Of a stretch of 64,000 nucleotides of DNA, positions 26,310 through 35,375 are shown in pieces. The notes under the pieces are model-generated. The model was not told the origin of the DNA. It did no database searches and saw only the letters and a program-made list of their open reading frames with translations. Position 1 is the first letter of the stretch. Each line of letters begins with the position of its first letter. This DNA is from Alphaproteobacteria bacterium (lineage in GTDB: Bacteria; Pseudomonadota; Alphaproteobacteria; JAJUGE01), in the NCBI GenBank assembly GCA_029268305.1, contig JAJUGE010000002.1:62001-126000 (forward strand), in the 5' to 3' direction. A program made the position numbers and the translations under genes.

Positions 26310-27083
26310 ATGCCTGACAAGATGGTCCAGTGCGAGGTGAACGAGTTCGTCGCGCTCGTCCGCATGGCGAACCCACCGGTGAACGCGCAGAACCGTCAGT
26401 TCCACGAAGAGATGATGGAAACGTTCGACTCGCTGAGCGACCGCGACGACGTCCGCGTCGCTGTCCTCACCGGAAACGGGCGGATCTTCTCTGCAGGTGC
26501 GGACATCAAGGGCAGGGCATCCGAAGAGCGCGCCGCCGGAGAGAACTGGCAGCATAATCGGCGCGCGCGCGAATGCTTCCACTCGATCCTCGAGTGCAAG
26601 AAGCCGGTGATCGCGGCGATCGACGGCCCTGCGCTCGGCGCCGGGCTCGCGCTGGCAGCCTCCTGCGACATCCTGGTCGCCTCGGAAAAGGCGGTGCTGG
26701 GGCTGCCCGAAATCGACGTGGGTCTCCTCGGAGGCGGCCGGCACGCCATGCGCCTGTTCGGGCATTCGACCACCCGTCGCATGATGTTCACCGGATATCG
26801 GATTCCGGGGCCGGAGCTCTATAGGTTAGGCGTCGTCGAGGCATGCGTCCCGCCGGAGCAGTTGATGGACACGGCCATGGGGCTGGCACGAGAGATTGCC
26901 TCGAAGAGCCCGATCGCGATTCGCCTCGCCAAGCATGCTCTGAACACGATCGAGGAAATGAGCCTGCGCGACGGGTACCGGTTCGAACAGAACATGACCG
27001 TCGAACTCGGCGGTTACGAAGACTCGAAAGAAGCCATGCGAGCGTTCGCCGAAAAGAGGAAGCCCGTGTTCAAGGGCCGCTAA
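26310..27083 (+). CDS. Enoyl-CoA hydratase/isomerase-family (crotonase) protein with altered active site
   Basis: A 257-aa crotonase-fold enzyme acting on an acyl-CoA. The oxyanion-hole elements are FSAGADIKG (about 60-68) and GPALGAGLALAASCD. Of the two catalytic glutamates of true enoyl-CoA hydratases, the first is kept in GLPEIDVG (Glu134), but the second position (AMEMVLTG in rat enzyme) reads TRRMMFTG, with Arg157. A simple hydratase role is thus doubtful; isomerase, hydrolase or decarboxylase chemistry is possible. AAGAAGGGA precedes the ATG. No other beta-oxidation genes are adjacent. Confidence 0.87.
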   Translation: MPDKMVQCEVNEFVALVRMANPPVNAQNRQFHEEMMETFDSLSDRDDVRVAVLTGNGRIFSAGADIKGRASEERAAGENWQHNRRARECFHSILECKKPVIAAIDGPALGAGLALAASCDILVASEKAVLGLPEIDVGLLGGGRHAMRLFGHSTTRRMMFTGYRIPGPELYRLGVVEACVPPEQLMDTAMGLAREIASKSPIAIRLAKHALNTIEEMSLRDGYRFEQNMTVELGGYEDSKEAMRAFAEKRKPVFKGR

Positions 27084-27116
27084 ATCGGCCACGAACTGAA
27101 CACAATGTTGCCATTT

Positions 27117-27137
27117 TCTTCTGCGTGTGGCAGAAGA
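27117..27137. other. Hairpin between the crotonase gene and rlpA
   Basis: TCTTCTGC and GCAGAAGA form a perfect 8-bp stem with a GTGTG loop, 33 nt after the crotonase stop. Four T's precede it and none follow on the plus strand, so it is not a standard terminator. It may act on either the upstream mRNA end or the rlpA leader. Confidence 0.35.
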
Positions 27138-27317
27138 TGTCGGTAGGGTGCGGAAGCGCCTACAGTCATTCGCATTTCCTTACAGGGAGTTGGTTGATCG
27201 CCCGGCCCAACGGGTGAACGGCAGGGGAGAATTGGGTTCAACCCGATCTCCGACGACTTGCGAAATGCCGCAATTCTGCTGATCGACCGCTCAGACAGAA
27301 CGGGGGACGACACGCAA

Positions 27318-28175
27318 ATGCGGTCTTCTGCTGCGGCCAGATTGCTAGGTGCACTCATTCTTCCCCTAGTCTTCACCGCCTGTGCGCCTAACGACTTGAC
27401 GATCAAGCGTAACGCCCAGGCGAGCGGCGCCTACAAAGTCGGAACGCCGTACAAGGTCGGCGGGGTCTGGTATCATCCGGAGGAGAATCTGACCCACGTC
27501 GAATCCGGCGTCGCCTCGTGGTACGGCCCAAACTTTCACGGCCGGACGACCGCCAACGGCGAGATCTTCGACAGAAACGCACTGACCGCGGCGCATCCGA
27601 CGTTGCAGCTCCCGAGCGTCGTTCGCGTCACGAATCTGAGAAACGGGCGTGCAACGGTGGTGAGGGTGAACGACCGCGGCCCGTTTTCAGGCGGCCGCAT
27701 CATCGATCTGTCGGAGAAGGCTGCCTCGATCCTCGGTTTCAAGGCGCAGGGAACCACCAAAGTGAAGATCGAGGTGCTCGGATCCGACAGTGAGCACCTC
27801 GCGCAGCTTGCCCAGGCTGGGGCGAGCAGCGATGAGATGGAAGCCTATATGCTCGCCCGTTTCGGGCCGGAAGGCACGGGGGATGCCGCGGTCCAGATGG
27901 CAGCTGCGGCCCCGGCTCGGGCTCGGTCGATCCCCTCGACAGCCACCCGCGGCATCTTCGTGCAGGCGGGTGCGTTCTCCGACCGCGTAAATGCGGATCG
28001 GCTACGTGCGCGCCTGTCGCAGTATGGTCGCGCACTGGTAGACTCCGTCGACAAGTCGGGCAACCGCCTCTACCGGGTTCGTATCGGGCCGTTCGGCAGC
28101 GTCGACACGGCTGGGACCATGCTGGCGAGGCTGGTCGATGAAGGGCATGCCGGAGCCCAAGTGACGATCGACTGA
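27318..28175 (+). CDS. rlpA: RlpA-like septal lipoprotein with SPOR domain
   Basis: A 285-aa outer-membrane lipoprotein. The signal peptide ends in the lipobox-like VFTAC (Cys at about 22). The double-psi beta-barrel of RlpA follows: ASWYGPNFHGRTTANGE, FDRNALTAAHPTLQLPS, VRVNDRGPF. RlpA proteins are lytic transglycosylases acting on glycan stripped of peptides at the division site. The C-terminus (IFVQAGAFSDRVNADRLRAR) is a SPOR domain that binds such glycan. The ATG at 27318 is chosen because only it gives a lipoprotein signal. It heads the run rlpA-dacC-tmk-holB-metG-tatD. Confidence 0.9.
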   Translation: MRSSAAARLLGALILPLVFTACAPNDLTIKRNAQASGAYKVGTPYKVGGVWYHPEENLTHVESGVASWYGPNFHGRTTANGEIFDRNALTAAHPTLQLPSVVRVTNLRNGRATVVRVNDRGPFSGGRIIDLSEKAASILGFKAQGTTKVKIEVLGSDSEHLAQLAQAGASSDEMEAYMLARFGPEGTGDAAVQMAAAAPARARSIPSTATRGIFVQAGAFSDRVNADRLRARLSQYGRALVDSVDKSGNRLYRVRIGPFGSVDTAGTMLARLVDEGHAGAQVTID

Positions 28176-28260
28176 GCGCACGTAACCACCGGCACCCTTG
28201 CGGAGCGCAGCGCGAGCTTGCTATCCCTCCACTAATCCCGCGTGTCGAGGGACTTCCCAA

Positions 28261-29430
28261 ATGCGCTTATTCGATCACCACCCTTCACCGGCGCGCCGGA
28301 ACCGGATCGTCACCGCCGTGGCTTTGGTTGTTGGCCTGCTGTTTCAGGTTGCACCGGCCGCCAGCGAGGCGACGGACACGCCGGCCACACACGCCTATCT
28401 GATCGACACCAGCACCGGGACGGTGCTGCTGGAGAAGGCGGCTACCGAGCCGATGCCTCCCGCCTCGATGAGCAAGATGATGACCGTTTACATGGTCTTC
28501 GAACGGCTCAAGGATGGCTCCCTCAAACTCGACGAGACACTGCCGGTCAGTGAGAAAGCCTGGAAAAAGGGCGGCTCCAAGATGTTCGTCGAGGTCGGCA
28601 CGCGTGTCAGCGTTGGGGACCTTCTTCGGGGCATCATCGTCCAGTCCGGCAACGACGCTTGTATCGTGATCGCGGAAGGGCTCGCCGGGAGCGAGGAGGC
28701 ATTCGCGCAACGCATGACGGAAAAGGCGCGCGAAATCGGTCTCGAGCACAGCACCTTCGCGAACGCTACGGGATGGCCGGACCCCGGTCATATGATGTCC
28801 GCTCGAGATCTTGCCGTCCTGGCAGAGCGCCTGCGGCGGGATTTCCCGGACTACTACGAGCTTTTCGGCGAGCAGGAATTTACCTACCACGACATCACCC
28901 AACGGAATCGCAACCCGTTGCTCGGACGGGTGCCTGGCGTGGACGGCCTGAAGACCGGGCATACCGAAGCCTCGGGCTACGGTCTGACAGCCGCCGCCGA
29001 ACGGGAAGGGCGGCGGCTCGTCCTCGTCGTCAACGGTCTGGCGAGCGAGCGCGAGCGCGCGCGTGAATCGGAACGGTTGCTGGAGTGGGGGTTCCGCAAC
29101 TTCGAAGCCTACAGCCTCATCCGAAAGGGCGAGCCCGTTGAGCATGCAGACGTCTGGCTGGGCGCGGCGGCCACGGTGCCGTTGGTGCTCGAGGAGGACC
29201 TCGCAGTAACGCTCGATCGCGGTGCCCGGAGTGAAATGAAGGTCACCGTGAGCTTCGAAGGGCCCGTACCCGCGCCCATCCGCCAGGGCGAGCAAGTCGG
29301 CGTCCTGCGCGTGGAGGCTCCCGGAACGCCCACGATCGAGCGGCCGCTCTTAGCCGGAGCCGACGTCGAGCGGCTTGGCGTTGTGGGTCGTCTCGGCGCT
29401 GCCATTCGCCATCTCGTGCTTGGCACCTGA
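28261..29430 (+). CDS. dacC: D-alanyl-D-alanine carboxypeptidase (PBP5/6 type)
   Basis: A 389-aa periplasmic penicillin-binding protein that trims the terminal D-Ala from peptidoglycan stem peptides. A signal peptide covers about 1-35 (VTAVALVVGLLFQVAPAAS). Catalytic motifs are SMSK at 69-72, SGN in VQSGNDA and KTG in GLKTGHTE. A C-terminal PBP5_C beta domain follows and the extreme C-terminus is an amphipathic helix (LGAAIRHLVLG), the usual membrane anchor. GAGGGA lies upstream of the ATG. The frame extends upstream into non-coding sequence. Next gene is tmk, 34 nt away. Confidence 0.94.
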   Translation: MRLFDHHPSPARRNRIVTAVALVVGLLFQVAPAASEATDTPATHAYLIDTSTGTVLLEKAATEPMPPASMSKMMTVYMVFERLKDGSLKLDETLPVSEKAWKKGGSKMFVEVGTRVSVGDLLRGIIVQSGNDACIVIAEGLAGSEEAFAQRMTEKAREIGLEHSTFANATGWPDPGHMMSARDLAVLAERLRRDFPDYYELFGEQEFTYHDITQRNRNPLLGRVPGVDGLKTGHTEASGYGLTAAAEREGRRLVLVVNGLASERERARESERLLEWGFRNFEAYSLIRKGEPVEHADVWLGAAATVPLVLEEDLAVTLDRGARSEMKVTVSFEGPVPAPIRQGEQVGVLRVEAPGTPTIERPLLAGADVERLGVVGRLGAAIRHLVLGT

Positions 29431-29464
29431 GGTGGGGGCCGCCTAGCCGAAAGCCGATTCAGCC

Positions 29465-30100
29465 ATGAACATCGGACGGCTGATCACCTTCGAAGGGGGC
29501 GAGGGCGCCGGTAAATCGACACAGGCGCGTCTGCTCGCCGATGCACTCGAACCGCATACGGGAGAAGTTGTCCGAACGCGCGAGCCGGGCGGCACGCACT
29601 CGGCCGAAGCAGTGCGCCGACTGCTCGTCGAAGGGGACACCGGCCGCTGGCAGCCGGTGACAGAGGTGCTTCTTCATTACGCAGCCCGCAGCGAGCACGT
29701 TCATGACCTGATTCGCCCGGCGCTCTCGCGGGGGGCCTGGATCGTCTGCGATCGCTTCGCCGACTCCACCCTGGCTTACCAGGGTTATGGACTAGGCGTA
29801 GATCATCAATTGATTGCCGAGATCGACCGTCTCGTGCTGCAAGGACTCTGCCCCGATCTGACCTTCGTTCTGGATCTTCCGGCCGAACTGGGGCTGGCGA
29901 GGGCCACACGGCGCGCAGGTGGGGAAGAGCGCTACGAGAGCATGCCTCTTGGGCTGCACCAACGCCTTCGGAACGGATTTCTAGAGATCGCAGCAGCTCA
30001 CCCCGATCGTTGCGTGGTGATCGACGCCACGGCGGATCCGGAGTCCGTTCACCGCGAAATTTGGGATGCGACCGCGAAGCGGTTCGGGCTGCCAGTGTGA
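29465..30100 (+). CDS. tmk: Thymidylate kinase
   Basis: Phosphorylates dTMP to dTDP for DNA synthesis. At 211 aa it has the P-loop FEGGEGAGKST, the DR(F) motif VCDRFADSTLAYQGYG that binds the substrate base, and the LID region RATRRAGGEERYE. Length is standard. The stop shares one base with the holB start (TGATG), so translation of the DNA-polymerase clamp-loader subunit is coupled to it, an arrangement common in alphaproteobacteria. Confidence 0.96.
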   Translation: MNIGRLITFEGGEGAGKSTQARLLADALEPHTGEVVRTREPGGTHSAEAVRRLLVEGDTGRWQPVTEVLLHYAARSEHVHDLIRPALSRGAWIVCDRFADSTLAYQGYGLGVDHQLIAEIDRLVLQGLCPDLTFVLDLPAELGLARATRRAGGEERYESMPLGLHQRLRNGFLEIAAAHPDRCVVIDATADPESVHREIWDATAKRFGLPV

Positions 30101-31167
30101 TGGCGGTAGCCACAGCGAGGCAGGAAGCGGAAGCACTCGCACCGCGCGAGAATCCGGAGTTGGTCGGGCATGCCGGGGCGGAACGGCTGTTCCTGGATGC
30201 AGTCCGGTCGGGCCGCATGCACCATGCTTGGCTCATCACGGGACCTCCCGGCATCGGCAAGGCGACACTCGCCTACCGGATCGCTCGTTTCATGTTTGCG
30301 GAAGGCAGTACCTCGCCGGCCGCGCCAGCAGATCTCAGCATCGACTCGGCCTCGCCGGTATTCCGGCGCGTCGCCGCCGGCGGGCACACCGACCTCCTCA
30401 CGATCGAGCGCGGCATCGGACAGCGGGGTAATCTCCGCACCGAGATCGTGGTCGATGACGTCCGTCGGGTCGGGGAGTTTCTGCATCTCACGCCGGGCGA
30501 GGGTGGCTGGCGGATCGTCATCGTCGACAGCGCGGACGAGCTCAACCGCCACGCGGCCAATGCGCTGCTGAAGATCCTGGAAGAGCCTCCGGAGCGGGCG
30601 CTGGTCATCCTGGTGAGCCATAATCCGGGACGTCTCCTTCCCACTATCCGCTCGCGCTGCCGGACGTTATCGCTTTCGCCGCTCGGTCAAGCTGCAGTGA
30701 AGCGAGTGCTGTCATTGGTGGAGCCCGATTTCACGGGCGCTCAAGTAAAAGAGATTGCCCGGCTCTCCCGCGGGAGCGCAGGGTTTGCTCTGGATCTCGT
30801 CCGCCACGACGGACTGCGCCTCAACTCCGATCTTGAGGCGATCGTGTCCACGCTTCCGCGCCTCGATATACCTCTGATGCACGCGTTAGCGGAGAGGCTT
30901 GCTCCGGCGGCAGCGGAGCCCCGGTACCGCATCTTTCGTGAGCTTCTGATGCGATGGCTGGCCGACTCGATTCGACGCGTGGCCGAGGCGGGGAAGGGGG
31001 CTGACTTGGCCCTGACCGGCGGCCGGCGCGGCTCGCTTGATCGTTGGCTGGAGGTGTGGGAAAAGGTCGGCCGCCTCTTCGAGCGCGCGGACGCCGTCAA
31101 TCTCGATCGCAAACAGGTGCTCGTCGCCGCCTTCACGGCCGTGCAGCAGGCGAGCCGCCCCGCCTGA
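30100..31167 (+). CDS. holB: DNA polymerase III subunit delta'
   Basis: A 355-aa AAA+ clamp-loader subunit. HHAWLITGPPGIGKATLAYR contains a P-loop close to Walker A, and the SRC motif appears in TIRSRCRTLSL; LLKILEEPPERALVILVSHN is the conserved delta' segment. As usual for delta', it is thought not to hydrolyse ATP strongly and acts as a rigid part of the loader. The ATG overlaps the tmk stop by one base. The frame is open 30 codons further up inside tmk, which is ignored. metG follows after 58 nt. Confidence 0.94.
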   Translation: MAVATARQEAEALAPRENPELVGHAGAERLFLDAVRSGRMHHAWLITGPPGIGKATLAYRIARFMFAEGSTSPAAPADLSIDSASPVFRRVAAGGHTDLLTIERGIGQRGNLRTEIVVDDVRRVGEFLHLTPGEGGWRIVIVDSADELNRHAANALLKILEEPPERALVILVSHNPGRLLPTIRSRCRTLSLSPLGQAAVKRVLSLVEPDFTGAQVKEIARLSRGSAGFALDLVRHDGLRLNSDLEAIVSTLPRLDIPLMHALAERLAPAAAEPRYRIFRELLMRWLADSIRRVAEAGKGADLALTGGRRGSLDRWLEVWEKVGRLFERADAVNLDRKQVLVAAFTAVQQASRPA

Positions 31168-31225
31168 TACCGCGGCCGGCAGCGGCGCCGCATACGCCCG
31201 AGGCGGAACCCGAAGGAGTGTTGAG

Positions 31226-32794
31226 ATGGTTGCGCGCAAGGCGTTCTACGTGACGACCCCGATCTATTATGTGAACGACGATCCCCATATCGGGCATGCG
31301 TACACGACTCTCGCGTGCGACGTCCTCGCTCGATTCAAGCGTCTCGACGGTTACGACGTGCACTTCCTGACCGGGACGGACGAACACGGTCAGAAGGTCG
31401 AGAAGGCGGCGAAGATGGCGGGAGTCGATCCTCAGAGCTTCACCGATCGCGTCTCAGGCAACTTTCGCGCCCTTGCGCGGGCGATGAACTTCTCGAACGA
31501 CGACTTCATCCGGACGACCGAGCCGAGGCACGTGCGGGCGGCCCAGGCGATCTGGCAGAAGCTGGTCGAACGCGGGGAAATCTATCTGGGCTCCTATTCC
31601 GGGTGGTATGCCGTGCGCGACGAAGCTTTCTACGCTGAGAGCGAGCTTACGAAGCGCGAGGATGGAAGCCTTGTCGCGCCGAGCGGGGCTCCGGTGGAGT
31701 GGGTCGAGGAGCCGAGCTATTTCTTCCGTCTATCCGCATGGCAGGAGCGACTGCTCGAGTTCTACGAGAGCCATCCGGACTTCATCGCGCCGCCGAGCCG
31801 ACGTAACGAAGTGGTGAGCTTCGTCCGCGGCGGTTTGCTGGACTTGTCGGTTTCACGGACCAGCTTCGACTGGGGAATCGAGGTTCCCGGCGATCCCGAC
31901 CACGTGATGTATGTCTGGCTCGACGCGCTCACGAACTACATCAGCGCCGTCGGCTACCCTGATACGGGGAGCGAAACTTACCGCAAGTTCTGGCCCGCCG
32001 ATCTGCACATGGTGGGCAAGGACATCCTGCGCTTTCATGCCGTCTATTGGCCTGCATTCCTGATGGCAGCGGGTCTGGAGCCGCCGCGGCGGGTGTTTGC
32101 GCACGGCTGGTGGACGAACGAAGGGCAGAAGATCTCGAAGTCTCTTGGTAACGTCATCATCCCGTACGACCTGATCGAGCGATATGGTCTCGATCAGGTC
32201 CGTTACTTCCTTCTTCGGGAAGTTCCGTTCGGCAACGACGGCGATTTCTCGCATCGCTCGATGGTGACACGCATCAACGGCGAGCTTGCCAACGACTACG
32301 GCAATCTCTGCCAACGTGTGCTGTCGATGATCGCCCGTAATTGCGATGGCGCGGTTCCCACGCCGGCGACATTGACGACCGAGGACGTCGAGCTTCTTTC
32401 CGCAGCGGAGGCTCTGTTGGAACGCGTCCGGCCGGCGCTCGACGCACAGGCTTTTCACGAAGCTCTGGAGACGATCTGGAGTGTGGTGCGCGCGGCCAAC
32501 GTTTATGTCGACCGCCAGGCGCCGTGGACCTTGCGCAAGTCGGACACGGAGCGGATGGCAACCGTTCTCTACGTGCTCGCGGAGACTATCCGCCGCCTGG
32601 CCATCTTCACCCAACCTTTCATGCCCGACGCCTCCGCCCTAATTCTCGACCAGCTTGCGGTGCCGGCGGAAGCGCGTGATTTTTCGAGGATAGGAGAAGC
32701 CGGCGCGCTGACCGCCGGCACCCCGCTGCCCAAACCGAGTGGCGTGTTCCCTCGTTACGTCGAGAGCGAAGATGCAGCCGGGAGCCGGGGGTGA
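31226..32794 (+). CDS. metG: Methionyl-tRNA synthetase
   Basis: Charges tRNA-Met. A 522-aa class I synthetase with HIGH motif DPHIGHAYT at about 21-25 and KMSKS-type motif QKISKSLGN. It is the shorter form: the CxxC zinc knuckles of long MetRS are absent (SYSGWYAVRDEAFYAES instead), as in many alphaproteobacteria, and there is no C-terminal dimerisation tail. GAAGGAG lies 7 nt before the ATG. The stop shares one base with the tatD start. Confidence 0.95.
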   Translation: MVARKAFYVTTPIYYVNDDPHIGHAYTTLACDVLARFKRLDGYDVHFLTGTDEHGQKVEKAAKMAGVDPQSFTDRVSGNFRALARAMNFSNDDFIRTTEPRHVRAAQAIWQKLVERGEIYLGSYSGWYAVRDEAFYAESELTKREDGSLVAPSGAPVEWVEEPSYFFRLSAWQERLLEFYESHPDFIAPPSRRNEVVSFVRGGLLDLSVSRTSFDWGIEVPGDPDHVMYVWLDALTNYISAVGYPDTGSETYRKFWPADLHMVGKDILRFHAVYWPAFLMAAGLEPPRRVFAHGWWTNEGQKISKSLGNVIIPYDLIERYGLDQVRYFLLREVPFGNDGDFSHRSMVTRINGELANDYGNLCQRVLSMIARNCDGAVPTPATLTTEDVELLSAAEALLERVRPALDAQAFHEALETIWSVVRAANVYVDRQAPWTLRKSDTERMATVLYVLAETIRRLAIFTQPFMPDASALILDQLAVPAEARDFSRIGEAGALTAGTPLPKPSGVFPRYVESEDAAGSRG

Positions 32795-33588
32795 TGCTCG
32801 TCGACAGCCATTGTCACCTCGATTTTGAGAACTTCGAGGAAGATCTCGATGCCGTGGTCGAACGGGCACACGCTGCCGGCGTCGGGTTGATGGTGACGAT
32901 CTGCACCGCTCTCAGCCGCCTGGAGCACGTGCTGGCGATCGCGGAGCGGTATTCACGTGTCTACTGCGCAGCCGGTATTCACCCGCACCGCGTCGCGGAA
33001 GAGGGGGTGCCGAATTTGGAACGTCTGGTCGAGGTGACGCGGCATCCGAAAGTGGTTGGGCTCGGAGAGACCGGGCTCGACTACTTCTACGATCACAGCC
33101 CGCACGATCTGCAGCAGGAGTCTTTCCGCGTGCATATCCGCGCCGCCCGCGAAGGCGGGGTTCCGTTCATCGTCCACACGCGCGATGCCGATGCCGACAC
33201 AGCTCGGATCTTGCGGGAAGAATGCGGCGACGGCGGGGTGAGAGGCTTGTTGCACTGCTTCAGCTCGGGGCGAGAACTCGCAGATACAGCATTGAAACTT
33301 GGGATGTTCGTGTCGATCGCCGGCATGGTGACCTTCAGAAACGCGGAAGAACTCCGTCAAACGGTCTCGGGACTGCCGTCGGATCGCCTGCTCGTCGAGA
33401 CGGATGCTCCCTTTCTCGCGCCGGTGCCGAAGCGCGGCAAGCGGAACGAGCCTGCATTCGTCGTTCACACCGCTGAGACAGTCGCCAAACTGAAGAACCT
33501 CGAGCCGGAAGAGTTCGCAGCCATGAGCACCGCGAATTTCTTCAGGCTCTTCGACAAGGTTCCGGCCGAACTCTCCCAATGCGCGTAA
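32794..33588 (+). CDS. tatD: TatD-family metal-dependent DNase/deacylase
   Basis: A 264-aa TIM-barrel amidohydrolase. Metal ligands are seen in DSHCHLDF at the N-terminus, GETGLDYFYDHS, IVHTRDAD, LLHCFSSG and ETDAPFLAP. Members act as 3'-5' exonucleases or D-aminoacyl hydrolases; the cellular role is still debated. The ATG overlaps the metG stop (TGATG). A GTG 3 nt earlier is possible. The 3' end overlaps the MBL hydrolase gene by 10 nt. Its place after metG is standard. Confidence 0.93.
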   Translation: MLVDSHCHLDFENFEEDLDAVVERAHAAGVGLMVTICTALSRLEHVLAIAERYSRVYCAAGIHPHRVAEEGVPNLERLVEVTRHPKVVGLGETGLDYFYDHSPHDLQQESFRVHIRAAREGGVPFIVHTRDADADTARILREECGDGGVRGLLHCFSSGRELADTALKLGMFVSIAGMVTFRNAEELRQTVSGLPSDRLLVETDAPFLAPVPKRGKRNEPAFVVHTAETVAKLKNLEPEEFAAMSTANFFRLFDKVPAELSQCA

Positions 33589-34349
33589 CTGTTCTCGGTT
33601 GCGGCGGCTCGGGCGGTGTGCCGCTCGCAACCGGAGAATGGGGAGCCTGTGACCCCGCCAACCCGAAGAACCGCCGCCGCCGGCCATCGATCCTGATCGA
33701 AGATCGAGGTTTGACGATCCTCGTGGACACGGGGCCGGACGTACGGGAGCAACTGCTTGACGCCGGTTGCCGACACATCGACGCGATCCTCTACACCCAT
33801 GCACACGCCGATCATGTGCACGGTCTGGACGACGTCCGAGCTTTCAACAATGTCATGGGACGGCCGATCGATGCCTTCGGGACGGAAGGTACGCTCGCTG
33901 CGATCCGGGAGCGCTTTGCCTATGCCTTCGAAGCGATCGAGCCGGGGCACGGGTTCTATCGGCCGCAACTCAGTGCCAGGATCATCACCGAATATGAGCC
34001 GTTTCGCGTAGGCCATCTCGAGGTGTTGCCGTTCCGGCAGGACCACGGGCTCAGCCTCAGCACGGGCTTCCGGATCGGACGCTTCGCGTATTCGACCGAT
34101 GTAGTTGGGTTGGATGCGCGCGCGTTCGAAGCGCTCGCTGGCATCGAGGTATGGATCGTGGACTGCCTGCGCGAGCGGCCGCACATCACGCACGCGCATC
34201 TCGCGCAGACGCTCGAGTGGATCGAGCGCGTGGGCGCGCGACGAGCGGTCCTCACACACATGAATCACCAGACCGATTACGACACGCTCGCGGCGAAGCT
34301 GCCGGTCGGTGTCGAACCGGGCTATGACGGTCTGGTGCTGGAGCTCTGA
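33579..34349 (+). CDS. MBL-fold metallohydrolase (PhnP-like)
   Basis: A 256-aa metallo-beta-lactamase-fold hydrolase. It starts MRVTVLGCGGSGGVPLATGEWGAC, as in PhnP and coenzyme PQQ synthesis protein B relatives. The two-metal signature THAHADHVHGLDD is intact, with later ligands in FRQDHG, YSTDV and LTHMNHQTD. PhnP acts on cyclic phosphodiesters, but no phn genes are present, and the place behind tatD is the usual housekeeping locus, so the substrate remains open. The gene overlaps tatD by 10 nt. Confidence 0.9.
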   Translation: MRVTVLGCGGSGGVPLATGEWGACDPANPKNRRRRPSILIEDRGLTILVDTGPDVREQLLDAGCRHIDAILYTHAHADHVHGLDDVRAFNNVMGRPIDAFGTEGTLAAIRERFAYAFEAIEPGHGFYRPQLSARIITEYEPFRVGHLEVLPFRQDHGLSLSTGFRIGRFAYSTDVVGLDARAFEALAGIEVWIVDCLRERPHITHAHLAQTLEWIERVGARRAVLTHMNHQTDYDTLAAKLPVGVEPGYDGLVLEL

Positions 34350-34361
34350 TCCATGATTTCC

Positions 34362-34377
34362 CATAATATACATTATG
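34362..34377. promoter_or_regulatory. AT-rich inverted repeat upstream of mazG, possible operator or promoter
   Basis: CATAAT and ATTATG form a perfect inverted repeat around ATAC, within a strikingly AT-rich spot of a 119-bp intergenic region. It lies about 90 nt upstream of mazG and just after the MBL gene. It could be a regulator site; the AT content would also suit a -10 region. Confidence 0.35.
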
Positions 34378-34468
34378 CGACTTTCATCTTCATCCATTCG
34401 TCCTTGTAGAGGCTGGTCGGGTAGCCTACCCAGCTACGAGCCGTTGCACGCTGACGAGGAACGCTGCC

Positions 34469-35278
34469 ATGTCCGAGCGACCAATCGATCGCCTCCTGTC
34501 GATCATGCGTCGGCTACGTGATTCGGAACACGGTTGTCCATGGGACATCGAGCAGACATTCGCCACCATCGCGCCCTACACGATCGAGGAAGCCTACGAA
34601 GTCGCGGATGCCATCGCTTCCGGCGACATGGAGGCGCTGCGCGAAGAGCTCGGTGACCTGCTGCTGCAGGTGGCCTATCACGCGCAGATGGCGGCGGAAG
34701 CCGGCGCTTTCGACTTCGATGCGGTGGCCGATTCGATCTCGGACAAGATGATAGAGCGGCACCCTCACGTCTTTGCTGAAGCAGAGGTGAAGGACGCGCG
34801 GGAGCAAACCGTAGTCTGGGAAGCCCGAAAGGCTGACGAACGCGCGGCCCGGGCCGCCGCATCCGGACGAACGCCGAGCGTGCTCGACAACGTCCCGACC
34901 GCCCTTCCGGCACTGATGCGGGCGGAGAAGCTGCAGAAGCGAGCGGCCCGCGTCGGCTTCGACTGGCCGGACCCCGAACAGGTGATCGCCAAGATCGAGG
35001 AAGAGCTTCAGGAGCTTCGGGAGGAAATGGCTGCAGGAGCGAACGCAGACCGGCTCGAGGACGAAACCGGAGATCTGTTGTTCGCCGTGACAAACCTCGC
35101 GCGGCATCTGAAGGTCGACCCGGAAGCGGCTTTGCGACGGACCAATCGCAAGTTCGAGCGACGCTTTCGTGCGATCGAGCATCGTCTGGAACGGGAGGGC
35201 CGATCCATATCGGACGCCAGCCTAAACGAAATGGAGCTGGCTTGGCAGCAATCGAAGCAATCGGAAGACCTTCGGTAG
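34469..35278 (+). CDS. mazG: Nucleoside triphosphate pyrophosphohydrolase MazG
   Basis: A 269-aa housekeeping NTP pyrophosphatase with two MazG repeats. The first has MRRLRDSEHGCPWDIEQTF and EELGDLLLQVAYHAQMA, whose EExxE and ExxD acidic residues bind magnesium. The second has KIEEELQELREEM and LEDETGDLLFAVTNLARHL. It cleans non-canonical or excess NTPs and affects (p)ppGpp levels in other bacteria. In many relatives mazG sits next to hflX; here they are separated by three metabolic genes on 35.4-38.2 kb, suggesting an insertion or rearrangement. Confidence 0.95.
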   Translation: MSERPIDRLLSIMRRLRDSEHGCPWDIEQTFATIAPYTIEEAYEVADAIASGDMEALREELGDLLLQVAYHAQMAAEAGAFDFDAVADSISDKMIERHPHVFAEAEVKDAREQTVVWEARKADERAARAAASGRTPSVLDNVPTALPALMRAEKLQKRAARVGFDWPDPEQVIAKIEEELQELREEMAAGANADRLEDETGDLLFAVTNLARHLKVDPEAALRRTNRKFERRFRAIEHRLEREGRSISDASLNEMELAWQQSKQSEDLR

Positions 35279-35375
35279 GCTCTCAGCACCCGACACATTT
35301 CCGGATGCCCCTTCCCATCATACACTCGAGCGATCTGCCGCCTTTTCAGCGATTGCCCGAACGGGGAGGATGCGC

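Noticed and set aside
34412-34433. Hairpin in the mazG leader
   Set aside because: GCTG/CAGC and GGTA/TACC pair only with a 4-nt bulge and a 3-nt loop; too weak to report as a feature.
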